A DNA stretch of 64,000 nucleotides, from NCBI RefSeq assembly GCF_000002995.4, contig NW_025062478.1, positions 930,001 to 994,000 of the forward strand, read 5' to 3'. The notes beneath the pieces were generated by a model. That model was not told the origin of the DNA. It saw only the letters and a program-made list of their open reading frames with translations, and made no database searches. Within the stretch, counting starts at the first letter, position 1; every line of letters begins with the position of its first letter. The position numbers and the translations under genes were made by a program. Shown in pieces: positions 41,100 to 54,300 of this stretch. The stretch comes from Brugia malayi (Eukaryota; Nematoda; Chromadorea; Rhabditida; Onchocercidae).

Positions 41100-41615
41100 G
41101 GCGTATTTGATGATAATGATGATGATGATGCTAATGACAGATGATGGCAGTGATAATAATGATGATAATCACAGATTGTGTTAGTGATAATGATGATGCT
41201 AATGACTGATGATGGCAACGATAATGATGATAATGCTAATGACAGATTGTGTTAGTGATAGGCCTGGCAATGATGATGTTAGTGACCGATGATGTTAACG
41301 ACAGTAATGGTAAAGATTGATATGATTGTGACGATGCCAGTGATAATGATAATAATAATGATGATGGTGCTAATGGCCAATGGTGCTAGTAGTGATAAAG
41401 ATCATGATAACATAGCGATGATGCTAGTGATAATGATTATGACAATGATTATACTAATCACTATCGACGATAACGATAATAATATTGCTGGTATCTAATG
41501 ATGATAGTGATTGATAATCACGATATTATGAAAAAAAAAGCTGTTGAAAGCGACTATGGATAGTAATGATAGTAGTTGCTGATGATGATGATGATGATAA
41601 CAATCACGATATACT
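41100..41615. repeat. Imperfect GATGATAAT repeat region
   Basis: About 500 bp of interrupted GATGATAATGATGATGCTAA and AATGACAGATGATG-type repeats with a loose ~50-bp longer period. The Met/Ile/Asp-rich frame at 41289-41498 is a by-product of the repeat. Confidence 0.8.
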
Positions 41616-44600
41616 TAAATTTCATTAATCACAAATAAAAATTTCTTAAAATTGATTCTAAAAATAATAAATGCTTTTTTTTTTAAGCTCAGATTCTTTA
41701 ACTTTTTAAAATGCAAAAAAATTCAAGCTGTTGTCGTCGCTGTTGTCGTCAATCAGTATCTAATCAGCAATGATAATAAAGATTATCCTACAATTTACCT
41801 CATATTTGTTTTTTGCTTTCTATTTTAAGATTTTAATATTAGTTTTTTTCTAATGTTGTCGTCTTTTTTTTTAAATCCAAACCTTTATAAGTTACTTCCG
41901 GATTATCACTTTTGAATTTTGCAAATTTTCAACCTTAAAATATATGTAAGATTGTAAGAAGAGTTTTGCAAGTGTAATAATTGAAAATACTGTATGAATC
42001 AGATAGCATTAAAAATTTTATAACTATCTCAAACAATTGTTACCATCTTTTCCGAATGAATTATTCATCCAAATTTTATTTTTAATTTATCGATTTTGAT
42101 ACATCTTTATTTACAATTTATTTGCATTTCATTAAATGTTGTTTGTGTCATTTGATTACTTGTTTGGTGACAGATAGGACACATTTAAATACTTTGAGTC
42201 ATATAAATATTTTTTTCTTCTGAATTGTGAAAGTTATATTTTCATTAGCAATACCTATTGCTTCTTAATTTAATCGAAATCATTGAATTCATTTGCTATA
42301 TTTGATATTTAATAAACAATTACCAATAGTTAATTAAAAATCAACAATTAATTAAGAAAATAAAAAATAAAATAATTAATAATTAATAAAGAACTGATGT
42401 GCTAGGTATTTTCTCAAAACAATTAATTTTTAAAATTTGAAATCTTATTCAATTCATTCATACCTAATTTCTCATTTCTTATCATTCATTAATTCTTAAA
42501 TAATTAGTGCTTCAAATTTTTCTAATTAAATTAGAAATTGCATAATAATAAAAAATTCAACTTATATTTCATTTGCATATGCACACTTCAAGTGAAATTC
42601 AATTTATCAATTGCTATCTGACTATTTCCGTCATATCAGTTAGTGAGATCAAAATATGATAGTGATAAATAGGTCAATTACTAACATAAAACCAATAAAA
42701 TATCCCACTGAGCAGCGATTATCTAATTTCAAAATTCCTTCATCATATTCGGTCAAGAAATTCTGATTTAATCTAATATTCAATTGTAATTTAAATTTGA
42801 AAAATTCATCAATAAAATATAAGTGACACATTTTAGAAAATATTCAAATTTTGGAGAAATTTCTGCAAAAGAAAAAAGAAAACTCCAAATCAGAAAAAAA
42901 AAAAAAAAAAGGATTACATTCAGAAAAGGATCGATCATAAATTAAATACTGCAAAGTAATATTATTAATAATTTCAATAATTTACATAAAATTAAGCTAG
43001 TTCTTCTTCATATGATCCATTAAATTAGACAGATATTATTGAATAATAACTAATCAATACTGATCAACTAAAAACTAATTGAATTTTCATTAAAAATTTC
43101 TACGAAATATGAAATTTCATGAAATTTTGACAAAAAAGAAAAAAAAAAACTTTCTTCGACACTATAAAAGATTATTCATAGAGTGTAACAATTGAACTGC
43201 TGCAATTTATACTAATTTTATAAATCAACAAAATGTCAAAAAATCGATTTAATCAAAAATCAATTGAGAAAATTTTAATAATTTATTATCATTAGGGTCC
43301 TCAATATATATAGATAGATAGATAATTTAAATGAATATTTAATATTTAAAAAAAAAAAAAAAATAATAATAAAGAAAAAAGAAGAGAGTAATCTCAATAG
43401 GATTTAATCAAATAAACAAAAAAGAAAACAAAAACAAAATTAATATTTAATAATTATTAAAAAAAACATTTATGGGCTAAGAAAAAAACGTAAAAAATAA
43501 AAAGTATTAAAGTTGAAAAAAAAAAAAGAGAAATTAATTAAAATTTTTATGCGATTATTGTCATCAAAAATTAATCAATAAAAATTCTCTTTCACATAAT
43601 TCATAGTGAAATTTGCATTGTTAGTCAATAATTATTCAATGGCAAAAATGAATACAAAAGATGAAAGGATGATTGGGGACAAAGGATGGATGATAAAATG
43701 AGAAAGGAATGGCCTCAATAATGGTCAAAATGAAATGACCTAAATTTAAATCATAGCCAAAGAGTTTTCACCTTTCTTACTTATCCTTTCATTTTATTCA
43801 CTTTTCAAATTTTGTACATTTGTCCTATCAATCGATGAAAATGTCATCGAGAAATTTGATAGCACTATAAAATTTTTACAAATACAATTAAATTCCTTTA
43901 ATGAAAATTGTTTTTGAAAATACAACTTTATACAACTTTCTTTTTTTTTTTTTGTTTTAAACAAATTTTTTCAAATTTTTTAAATAAAAAGAAAATATTT
44001 AATGTTGTAGTTTATTACATTATGTCATTTAAAATTTCATCTTTGATAAAATATGATAGTTGAAAACCTGAAATAGGATGTGAAAATATAAATGAAAAAT
44101 TTATTTATTTTAAAATTTATTAATCAAAGATGGCGAAAAATAAATAATTATATTAAAATTTGAATGATTATTTGTCAATATGTGTTGACAAACTGGTTTA
44201 TATTCTAGAACAAAACACTTTCATGAAAGTGACATTATAAATTTTTAAATTATTAGAAAAGAAAGACAAGTTTGAGAAGCATTTTTTGTCAAATGATTAG
44301 ATTATAAATGTGAGAATTTAAAAAAAGTAAAAGTACTAAAATAAAATATTCGATTAGATTGATGGAATATTTGAAATAAGATGTGAAATGAGTCAGCAAA
44401 ATTACTTTTGTTTAATGAAATGAAATGTTAAAAATTTTGATAAATGATGGATGGACAACAATGAATAAAATTATATAAATATCGTTGAACAGAGAAGAAA
44501 GAAAATTGAAATAATATCACGAATGAGTGAGTCATCATGAGTCATCATCTACTTTTTTCAAAATAATAAAATTCAAAAATAGTTGACAGTGATGGTCAAA

Positions 44601-46310
44601 ATAATAAAATTGAAATAGCTGAGCACTGCATATAAAATTTAGAAATTTCCCCTAAATATCGTTGAACAGAGAAGAAAGGAAATTGAAATAATATCACGAA
44701 TGAGTGAGTCATCATGAGTCATCATCTACTTTTTTCAAAATAATAAAATTCAAAAATAGTTGACGGTGATGATTAAAATAAAATTTTTGAATTTTCTCTC
44801 ATAACGTTTGTGATTTATACACACACTTATACAATGATAACTTCCAATGTTTACTTTCTTTCTTTACTTACTTTTTTTTTTTTTTAAATGTTAATGAAAT
44901 TCAAATTTGTCTTACAAATTGTTATAAAAATAGATTTTTTTAAAAAAAAAAAAAGAAAAAAAGCAAGATAGTAACAATAATAATATTGTTTACGATGCAG
45001 TATTTAAATAAAAAATGACTCATTTCTTATCTTAAAGAAATAAAACTTGATAAAAAAAAAGAAACCTGAAAAGATCGAAGAACTAAAAAAGGAAAATGAC
45101 AAATTTGATTAATATAACTTTTTTTTTTAAAAAAAAAAAAAAGATATAGTTTGAATAAAAAGTATTTATGTCAAGTTAAACAGTTACATCCCTCAAACTG
45201 TCAACAATAAATTTTACAATTATAAATCACATCATTGGACCATAGATTGTTTTGCTACAATGGTATTGAAAATCTAAGATCAAATGATCAATAATTTCAA
45301 TTATGCCAAAATTGTCACCTTTCATTGCAAATGAAAAACATTTTTGTAATTTCATACAAATAATTTAATAGAAAATTCAATTATTGATTGCTATTTGAAA
45401 TTCACAAATAATAGATTTATTTTTTATGAGAGAAAATTGATAATATATTAAAATTTGATCTATATATATTTTAATCGATATATATATTAATCGATACAAA
45501 TATATTTCTATGCATAATGTATATTTCATTCATTTGAGATAATCTCTTACCTGGAATACCTGTTGCGAAGCATAATAAATGTATATATTTAATAACCATT
45601 TATAATTTTCATAAAAAAATTTCATTTTATTTTTCATATCGCTTTTCATATGACAATTATTATGCAATATTGTGACCTTTAGAAAAAGAAAAATGAAAAA
45701 AAAAAAGAAAATGCTTCTTTATCTTATCAAAAAAAAAAAGAAAAAAAGAACAGGCTAAGTTTTTTTTCCTAATTTTTAATACTATTTTTTTTAAAAAATT
45801 TGTTTAATTTTTAGTAATAACTCAAAAATGTGATAAAGATTATTGTTCAAAAAAAAATTAGATCACTAATAAGTCTTATAAATATCTTATTTTCAAAATA
45901 AAAATATGTTTAAATTTTCCTTTGTTATTTTTTTTTTTTTTAAATGATAAATTTTTTCCCTTCATTATTATTTTTTTTTTAAATGGAAGATATGAATGTA
46001 TTTAGTACTAGATGAAATGATTTATGAAAATGATTGCTAATCTTATTTACTAATTAATGAGAAATATTTAGATGAATAACAAAGGATTGTGTTGGAATAA
46101 AAAATTGTTATATTCTTACTGATAAATATTTTCAAATAATATTATTTTGTAATTGATAATGTTTTTTTCTCTTTTTTTTCGAAAATAATGATGGAATTCA
46201 TTTAAAATGATGCTAAAAAAGCATATGAAATAATAGCAATAACAAATAAAATGTTTTATAGCAAAAATTTAAAGAAACACTCAATGCGGAAGCATAATGA
46301 AATGTGCTTT
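41616..46310. other. AT-rich intergenic stretch, no gene seen
   Basis: No recognisable gene. It contains a (GATA)n run at about 43309-43323, a ~115-bp direct duplication (listed separately) and many poly-A/T runs. A minus-strand segment at 45551-45573 reads MLRNRYS before CAG/GTAAGAG, a strong donor. It could be a short leader exon of a minus-strand gene but has no other support. Confidence 0.55.
44477..44772. repeat. ~115-bp direct duplication
   Basis: Two copies beginning AAATATCGTTGAACAGAGAA (near 44478 and 44655) and running through TGAGTCATCATGAGTCATCA to GTTGAC(A/G)GTGATG. Only a few mismatches; the spacing between starts is about 177 bp. Confidence 0.9.
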
Positions 46311-46317
46311 CGATTAA

Positions 46318-47548
46318 ATTTCTGATAAAGCTGTTAACAAGATAACTGATAGGTTACATTCCTGATAAAGCTGTTAACAAGGTAACTGATAGGTTACATT
46401 CCTGATAAAGCTACCAACAAGATAACTGATAGGATACATTCCTGATAAAGCTGTTAACAAGGTAACTGATAGGTTACATTCCTGATAAAGCTACCAACAA
46501 GATAACTGATAGGTTACATTCCTGATAAAGCTGTTAACAAGGTGACTGATAGGTTACATTCCTGATAAAGCTACCAACAAGATAACTGATAGGTTACATT
46601 CCTGATAAAGCTGTTAACATGATAACTGATAGGATGCATTCCTGATAAAGCTACCAACAAGATAACTGATAGGATACATTCCTGATAAAGCTGTTAACAA
46701 GGTAACTGATAGGTTACATTCCTGATAAAGCTACCAACAAGATAACTGATAGGATACATTCCTGATAAAGCTGTTAACAAGGTAACTGATAGGTTACATT
46801 CCTGATAAAGCTACCAACAAGATAACTGATAGGTTACATTCCTGATAAAGCTGTTAACAAGGTAACTGATAGGTTACATTCCTGATAAAGCTACCAACAA
46901 GATAACTGATAGGATACATTCCTGATAAAGCTGTTAACAAGGTAACTGATAGGTTACATTCCTGATAAAGCTACCAACAAGATAACTGATAGGTTACATT
47001 CCTGATAAAGCTGTTAACAAGGTGACTGATAGGTTACATTCCTGATAAAGCTACCAACAAGATAACTGATAGGATACATTCCTGATAAAGCTACCAACAG
47101 GATAACTGATAGGTTACATTCCTGATAAAGCTACCAACAAGATAACTGATAGGATGCATTCCTGATAAAGCTGTTAACATGATAACTGATAGGATGCATT
47201 CCTGATAAAGCTACCAACAGGATAGGTTACATTCCTGATAAAGCTACCAACAAGATAACTGATAGGATGCATTCCTGATAAAGCTGTTAACATGATAACT
47301 GATAGGATGCATTCCTGATAAAGCTACCAACAGGATAGGTTACATTCCTGATAAAGCTACCAACAAGATAACTGATAGGATGCATTCCTGATAAAGCTGT
47401 TAACATGATAACTGATAGGATGCATTCCTGATAAAGCTACCAACAGGATAGGTTACATTCCTGATAAAGCTACCAACAAGATAACTGATAGGATACATTC
47501 CTGATAAAGCTACCAACAGGATAACTGATAGGTTACATTCCTGATAAA
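46318..47548. repeat. 40-bp tandem array with 80-bp and 113-bp higher-order units
   Basis: About 31 monomers of the type CATTCCTGATAAAGCT plus either GTTAACAAGGTAACTGATAG or ACCAACAAGATAACTGATAG. The two types mostly alternate, giving an 80-bp period. At 47200-47460 a shortened 33-bp monomer is amplified with two full ones as a 113-bp unit repeated twice or more. Each monomer carries CTGATAAAG and, except in the shortened ones, CTGATAGG. Confidence 0.95.
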
Positions 47549-47697
47549 TCTATCCTGCTGAAATTTCCTCATTTCCTTTTGCGCACAAAAAAAAAATCAA
47601 TACATTTCCATTGAATCAAAATTCCTCTACCTTAGAAACGTCCTTTCCCTTTTATACCAATAAGCAATGAAATTCCGAAAAGTTTTATATGATTGCA

Positions 47698-47737
47698 TGT
47701 GTCTGTCTGTGTGTATGTACGTATGTTTGTATGTATA

Positions 47738-47768
<31 letters not shown>

Positions 47769-47795
47769 ATGTGTGTGTGTGTGTGTGTATGCATC
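47698..47795. repeat. TG-rich microsatellite
   Basis: Interrupted GTGTGTGTATGTGTATG repeats. A smaller related tract (TGTATGTGTGTATGTATG) lies at about 48000-48030. Confidence 0.88.
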
Positions 47796-48799
47796 CGGTA
47801 ATTGGCATATTTGAAAAATTCTTAAAATGATGAAAATGTATAGGAATTAGTTTAAAAAAAAAAAAATCAATGTATTACTGGGAGGAAGTTGAAAGATAGA
47901 TGAAAGCAACGGCGAATCCAGCAATGAGAGACAAGGTGACACGGACATTGACACCATGGTTACGTCAAAAATGTTAAGGTATGACAAAGGTAGGTGTGAA
48001 TATGTATGTGTGTATGTATGTGTATGTATCTAAAGCTATTCGTATTTCGATGTTTACTAATAATTTCAAATTTTAATTCCTCCTTGAAAATCGATAAATC
48101 AGAGAGGCAGATAAATAAGAGTTATTATTATTTATTACCACTATTATTATTAAATTTCTAAAGATGATATTTCAGGAAATAAGCAAAATTTTAAAATCTA
48201 TAAAAAAAAAGAAAAAAGAAATCTGGAAAATTAATTTAGAAAACATGCATTCAGATTCAAATTTCATTAATATCAATTATTAAGTTACTAAAAAAAAAAT
48301 AGAGGGAAGAAATTATTTAGTTTGAGATGCAAGTACAATTTCAATTTTTTTTTTTGCTTACCATTGATATTTCTTATTATAAACGAATAAATATTTGAAA
48401 AATATGCTTGCATTAAAAAAAAAGAAAAGAAAATTTGTATTTTGTAATGAATTACTAAAATTGAAATAATATATTAACTTGAAATTAAGCAAGAAAACTA
48501 GAAATATCCAAGTTTAATTATAAAAATTTAATTCTTTATAAAAATCAATAAATTATTTTAGCCACTTTTATTTGTCATTCATTTGTGCTATATCATTGCT
48601 AGCAATTGAATAATAGAAATAAATTAAGAAAAAAAAAAACAGGTAAAGTTTATATTGAATAATAAAAATTAATTTTTTTCTTTAAAAAAAAAGCAGATAA
48701 AATTAGTTGAATAATAAAAATTAATTTGGAAAGCAGATGTAGTTCACTGAATAATAGAAATTAATTTAAAAAATAGGATGAAGTTCACTCATAATCTTT

Positions 48800-49178
48800 T
48801 TTAAGTAGTAATATGCTTTACTTATATATATCTTAATATAAAATTAATCAATTTGTAACTTGAATTTTAATAACAAATTAATCAATTAATTTTAATATAA
48901 AAATTAATCAATTAATTTGCAACTTGAACTTTAATAACAAATTAATCAATTGATTTGTAATTTGAATTTTAATAAAAAATTAATCAATTAACTTGTAACT
49001 TGAATTTTAATATAAAAATAATCAATTTGTGACTTGAATTTTAATATAAGATTAATCAATTAATTTGTAATTTGAATTTTAATATAAATTAGTCGATTAA
49101 TTTGTAAAGTGAATTTTAGTATAAAATTAATTTGTAACTTGAATTTTAATATAAAATTAATCAATTAATCTGTAATTT
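48800..49178. repeat. Degenerate ~38-bp array
   Basis: About nine to ten diverged copies built from AATTAATCAATTAATTTGTA and ACTTGAATTTTAATATAA. Confidence 0.8.
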
Positions 49179-49189
49179 GCACACTGCAA

Positions 49190-49560
49190 TCACCTATGAC
49201 TAATTCCTTACGTATAAGAAAGTGTAAATAATAGATTGGATCCCCCAAATTACGCCTGCTACCATTTCACAGGTGAGACACATATCAGGTATTCGTGATC
49301 AATTATTATCCTTACCGGAATACTATCCGAACACTGAAACGTAAGCGTAAAAAATCACCCTTTACAGAGTATTATTTGCGCTTTTACCACAAGAGGGGAC
49401 GGAAATAAGCATGTCTCGAAACCCATTTTTATGATTTGTAGTATAGAACCCGCAACCGATCAATATGAAGTTTACTGGACATTCGCAGTGGGCGACATTA
49501 GCCAGTACACTGGCGGTTGCAGGTTCTATGTGTGACACGAACACCACCTTTATTGATTGA
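49190..49560. other. Unidentified island of ordinary composition with imperfect hairpin
   Basis: About 370 bp with clearly higher GC than its flanks. At 49440-49532 two arms (ATAGAACCCGCAACCG ... AGTTTACTGG and CCAGTACACT ... CGGTTGCAGGTTCTATG) are inverted copies, one arm lacking about ten bases, around a ~23-bp loop. A minus-strand frame (49362-49646) runs through the hairpin. An exon-like plus segment (about 49273-49340, after TTTCACAG and before GTAAGC) reads GIRDQLLSLPEYYPNTET, but the next acceptor is only 27 nt on. I do not recognise either product. It could be a mobile-element remnant or a structured RNA. Confidence 0.4.
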
Positions 49561-50448
49561 AAAAAAAAAAAAAAAAAAAAACAAAACAAAACAAAACAAT
49601 AAAAGAAAATCAAACAAATTTCCATTAACAATGTGACGAGAAACATAAATGCATAGTTATACTTTCATTTTTCTAAAGGTTTGCTAGTTGACATTCATTT
49701 GTTAATTATTACTTAAGCTATTAATTAGCTTTGAGTTTAAGTTCACACAATAAATGAGATACTTCTCAGAGAATTAAAACTATGAAAAGCCAAAAAAAAG
49801 AAGAAATTTCAATCTAAAACATAATCATAGTGATAGATAACTGATTTTTTTTTTCATAATACTACTAACCGGTGGTTAGCAGAGCACTTTCAAGTTTTTA
49901 CTTCTAATTAAAAGAAAAATGGCTATATTCAATTGTTTGCTAATATTATTTAATCATCACTGATATCAAGAAAGTTTCCTTGTTGTTACTGCATGCCCAG
50001 CTTCTCAGTAAATGGTTAAACTGTCTCGGTAATCAAATTTTATCCATTTTTCATCTGAAATTTTCCAATATTTTACAGAAAATATTTTATAACTTCTTAT
50101 TTAATTGATTATCTATGAACTTTTCAGCTTTAGAAATCTTGAAAAAAGCAAAATAACTGACAAAAATTTACATGTAGTTTTATTTCTGTTGTTATTTCTG
50201 TTGTCTGTTGTAAACAGAAATAAAATTATATGTAATGACTCATTGTATTTCTTTCGAACTCTGAAAATCATCCCGTAACGAACTATGTAAATTTAGAAAT
50301 TATATTACTTAAAACAATTTCATTCTATCATGGTTGTTAATTTATCAGTCTCATTGAAATATATTACTGGTTTTATACAAAATGTTTCTTACTCTATCGT
50401 TATCATCATCAAAGTATTAGAAATATAACAAAAAAAAAAAACATAAGT

Positions 50449-51395
50449 CGTTAGCTACTTAAACAATGGACATGCCATATCAGCCGTTAGCTACTTAAAC
50501 AATGGACATGCCATATCAGCCGTTAGCTACTTAAACAATGGACATGCCATATCAGCCGTTAGCTACTTAAACAATGGACATGCCATATCAGCCGTTAGCT
50601 ACTTAAACAATGGACATGCCATATCAGCCGTTAGCTACTTAAACAATGGACATGCCATATCAGCCGTTAGCTACTTAAACAATGGACATGCCATATCAGC
50701 CGTTAGCTACTTAAACAATGGACATGCCATATCAGCCGTTAGCTACTTAAACAATGGACATGCCATATCAGCCGTTAGCTACTTAAACAATGGACATGCC
50801 ATATCAGCCGTTAGCTACTTAAACAATGGACATGCCATATCAGCCGTTAGCTACTTAAACAATGGACATGCCATATCAGCCGTTAGCTACTTAAACAATG
50901 GACATGCCATATCAGCCGTTAGCTACTTAAACAATGGACATGCCATATCAGCCGTTAGCTACTTAAACAATGGACATGCCATATCAGCCGTTAGCTACTT
51001 AAACAATGGACATGCCATATCAGCCGTTAGCTACTTAAACAATGGACATGCCATATCAGCCGTTAGCTACTTAAACAATGGACATGCCATATCAGCCGTT
51101 AGCTACTTAAACAATGGACATGCCATATCAGCCGTTAGCTACTTAAACAATGGACATGCCATATCAGCCGTTAGCTACTTAAACAATGGACATGCCATAT
51201 CAGCCGTTAGCTACTTAAACAATGGACATGCCATATCAGCCGTTAGCTACTTAAACAATGGACATGCCATATCAGCCGTTAGCTACTTAAACAATGGACA
51301 TGCCATATCAGCCGTTAGCTACTTAAACAATGGACATGCCATATCAGCCGTTAGCTACTTAAACAATGGACATGCCATATCAGCCGTTAGCTACA
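50449..51395. repeat. 36-bp near-identical tandem array (about 26 copies)
   Basis: Unit: CGTTAGCTACTTAAACAATG then GACATGCCATATCAGC, 36 bp, about 44% GC, essentially identical copy to copy. Only one of six frames is open (plus: VSYLNNGHAISA), running through the whole array and ending in VSYRSEV and a stop just beyond it. A TAA lies directly upstream and the frame has no ATG. The homogeneity points to recent expansion or frequent conversion. Confidence 0.97.
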
Positions 51396-54300
51396 GAAGC
51401 GAAGTATGAGAAAAAAGGAATAAATGAAAAAATAAAAAGGAATGAATGAGCCAATAAAATCATTTCATCATCATTTTCAATGTGTTACAAACACTAACAC
51501 TCTCAGTTGATGACATTTGCAGCGTTTAAAATCGTCCATGGAACTATTTTTGTTCGAACAATAAGTGAATATCTGTATCAGTACTGCACTGTTGTTACTT
51601 CATTTCCTTGTTGATCCATCAAGAGATAGCCACCCAACCCGAGACAGTTTTCAGGTTATAGTATAATTTTTTGAAGCCTGATTTGAAACAGTTCTTACCT
51701 TCTAACAAACCTGTTAACTTTGCTAATATTTCTCTCTCTCTCTCTCTTCGTATTTAACTGAATGCTAATATCTTCATCACAGAGTTCTCTGCAAGTTTCA
51801 AGTTAAAAAGGAAAAAAGGAATACAAGATTACCAATTACGAAAGTTAGCAGTGTCTACAAAAAAAAAAAAAAAAAAAAACAGAAGTATTTCCGCCATATA
51901 ACTTTTCTAATTGCAACCAACTAGAAAAGTTCATTAATTCATAAATTTGCTACATGCTAGTGATCATAAGGAGTTTTACTGAAAGCATATTTTGCATTTA
52001 AAAAAAAAAAAAAGTAATATAATGGGAATCAACGCTATATTATGTAAGAAATAACGAATAAATAAATAAAAGAAAGTAATGCATAAGTGAGATGCAATCA
52101 ACAATGTGAAATTTAAGAATGAACTTTAAAATATGGAAATGAAATGAAGGAATCAAAAAGTAAACAATATAAACTAATTGAAAATACAATACATTTTAGT
52201 TATAAATAAATAAAGCGGTGACGACACTATTATAAAGTACAAAAAGTCTAACAAAAACTTTAAAAGTGAAGCAAAGAGTGAAGCAGTTGAATTAACATCC
52301 TATGCTGAATTCATCAAAGTTGAAGTGTGATATGGCCAAACATCACGCCCAAATTATTTAAATCGCAATTCAAAGCAACATGACATCCAAAGAAAAAAAA
52401 AATTCTGCTATTCCTAAAAAGTTCAATTTGTATTAATATCAGATACGAGGATATCACAAGACTGAATGTTTCATAAAATGTGAACCTAGAAAAGGTAGAC
52501 AATGAATCATTTAATTTATTAAATTTGTTTCGTGTAAGGACAATTAATTCAGATAGTGAAACTTTACAAAATTTTGCCGAAGTAACTTCCTGATAACAAA
52601 TATCGATTATCCTTCAACTTGAAATTACTATTTCAATGTTTTTTTTTTTTTTTTTTTTTTAAAAAAAGCTTTCAGAAAAAAACTGTTAAAATGCATAAAA
52701 TTAATCAAATAATTTTTCATTTTTTTTTGTGACCAAAAATTAAGCAAAGCACTACGACATATAATCGTGTACTTTTTATACTAATTATTCTCATATATTT
52801 CTCTTTTCAATTAATTGATGCATTGATTATAGTTCAATCTGCTATCGGTTAGCTTCATCACAAGGTAAACGAATATTTTATGAAATACATAATATGCATT
52901 AATAAAAATTTTAAATATCTGAAAGAACTAACTTTTAATAGTTTCATATTCTTCTTTATTAGCAACAGAATAATATTGTTTCTCAAATCTGAAACTGAAT
53001 ATTTAAGTTAAAAAAAAAAAACTCTTCAAATGTGAGAATAAAGGAAATATATTATTTATTCAAATTTGAAAAAAAAAAAAAAAAAAAAGAGAATGAACTA
53101 ATTTGGACATGCTTGAAATGAATCATTAATGCACATAAAATATATATATTTTAATTTTTATAAAAAAAAGATATGAGTAAAGCACCTTTTTTAATTGAAG
53201 TTTTAAATCCATACAGTTGTGTAATAGCACAGAAAATATTACAATCTTTCACGACGATGAAAATAACAGGCAGTTAAAATTCCCGACATGTAATTGTCTC
53301 GATATAAAACTTGGTAATATTTGTCACCACCGTGTGATACCTGTGGTATGAATCGAATAATACTGAATGAGTAGAACATAAAGTATTAGTAATGATAAGA
53401 TTAGAATAAATAAACAACATCGATTAGCAGAATTACAGCAAGAAGACTGTCTAATAATATATGAAGTAGTCTTCTCTCTAATATTGCGCCATTTTACTTC
53501 TAGAAAATAAGCATAGGTCACAGTTACCCTTCAATGTCACCAAAACTGCATGTACCATTCGTATTGAAGCATTCCTAAGAAGACTCAAAGAGTAGTCCGA
53601 GAATGTGATAATGAGTGCTATCTGCGCACAGCTTAATATTACCGCTTGAGATGCAAAATAGATATTAGTTCTTGGTGCAGTTGTCTTGATGAACAATAAA
53701 ATGATTAAAAGTACTTCGAGATCTCTCCTTGTCCCCTGCAAGTCGGGCAATCACTTCTCCTTATAGTATTTATTCTTTTCAACAAGCAAAATGATAGGGC
53801 GCATTTATCCTTTTATCTCAGCAAAACTGCCCGTATAGAGCATTTCTGATAATCTCAAAGAGAGAGTCTTAATATTGGGTACAACTTGGGTATTACTTCC
53901 CTCCCTTACAAGTTGGGCATTCATTTCTCCTTCATAGCAAATCAAGTACTACCCTTCATTCAATTATATATATTTTCGCTATATTCATTTCTTTTTTCAT
54001 CTTTTCATTTTTGCTTTTAGCAAGCAAACTAGGAGGGCGCATTTGTCCTTTTAGAGGGTAGGGGTTGGGCGTGATAGCGTGATAATTAGTGCATTTATGA
54101 TTTGTTAATCTAACTGTTTAGAATGAGAATTAAATGTTTTGATGGATTCTTTCACTTTTTCCGCTGAATTGTTTACTCAGTTTTTTTTTTTTTTGTCTTT
54201 GTGATATTTTTTAGGAATTAATTAATCGAAGGTTCTTTAGGAATTAGTTAATTAATTAAGTCTAATCAATTAAATTATTGTTGGTTTCGTTATTTCTTTT

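Larger units (their letters stand above)
37317..41100. other. Gene-poor stretch upstream of Clc-like gene
   Basis: Poly-A/T-rich sequence with simple repeats. An island at 39360-39480 has more even composition. It can be read as a short exon on either strand (plus 39376-39430 ending before GTAAAG; minus with MFEGHMKRLISALPITKP before GTATTT), which means neither reading is trustworthy. No gene assigned. Confidence 0.5.

Noticed and set aside
41289..41498. Met/Ile/Asp-rich frame
   Set aside because: Read-through of a degenerate GAT repeat.
45541..45575. U1 snRNA-like TTACCTGG on the plus strand
   Set aside because: Only the 5' end motif matches, as the complement of a splice donor. No following snRNA structure or Sm site is seen.
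49273..49435. Two-exon plus-strand mini-gene reading GIRDQLLSLPEYYPNTET then VLFALLPQEGTEIS
   Set aside because: The required intron would be 27 nt, below any usual limit, and no homology is recognised. Kept only as part of the island description.
49435..49535. tRNA-like GGTTC/GAACC elements
   Set aside because: They are the two arms of one inverted repeat. No acceptor stem, anticodon arm or proper T-loop could be placed.
50449..51395. CRISPR-like array (36-bp repeats)
   Set aside because: The repeats are contiguous with no spacers between them, and the genome is eukaryotic. This is a plain tandem repeat.
53324..53750. Minus-strand frames with membrane-like segments
   Set aside because: They overlap in different frames within diverged tandem duplicates. 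No receptor or transporter motif is identifiable, so no gene is called.
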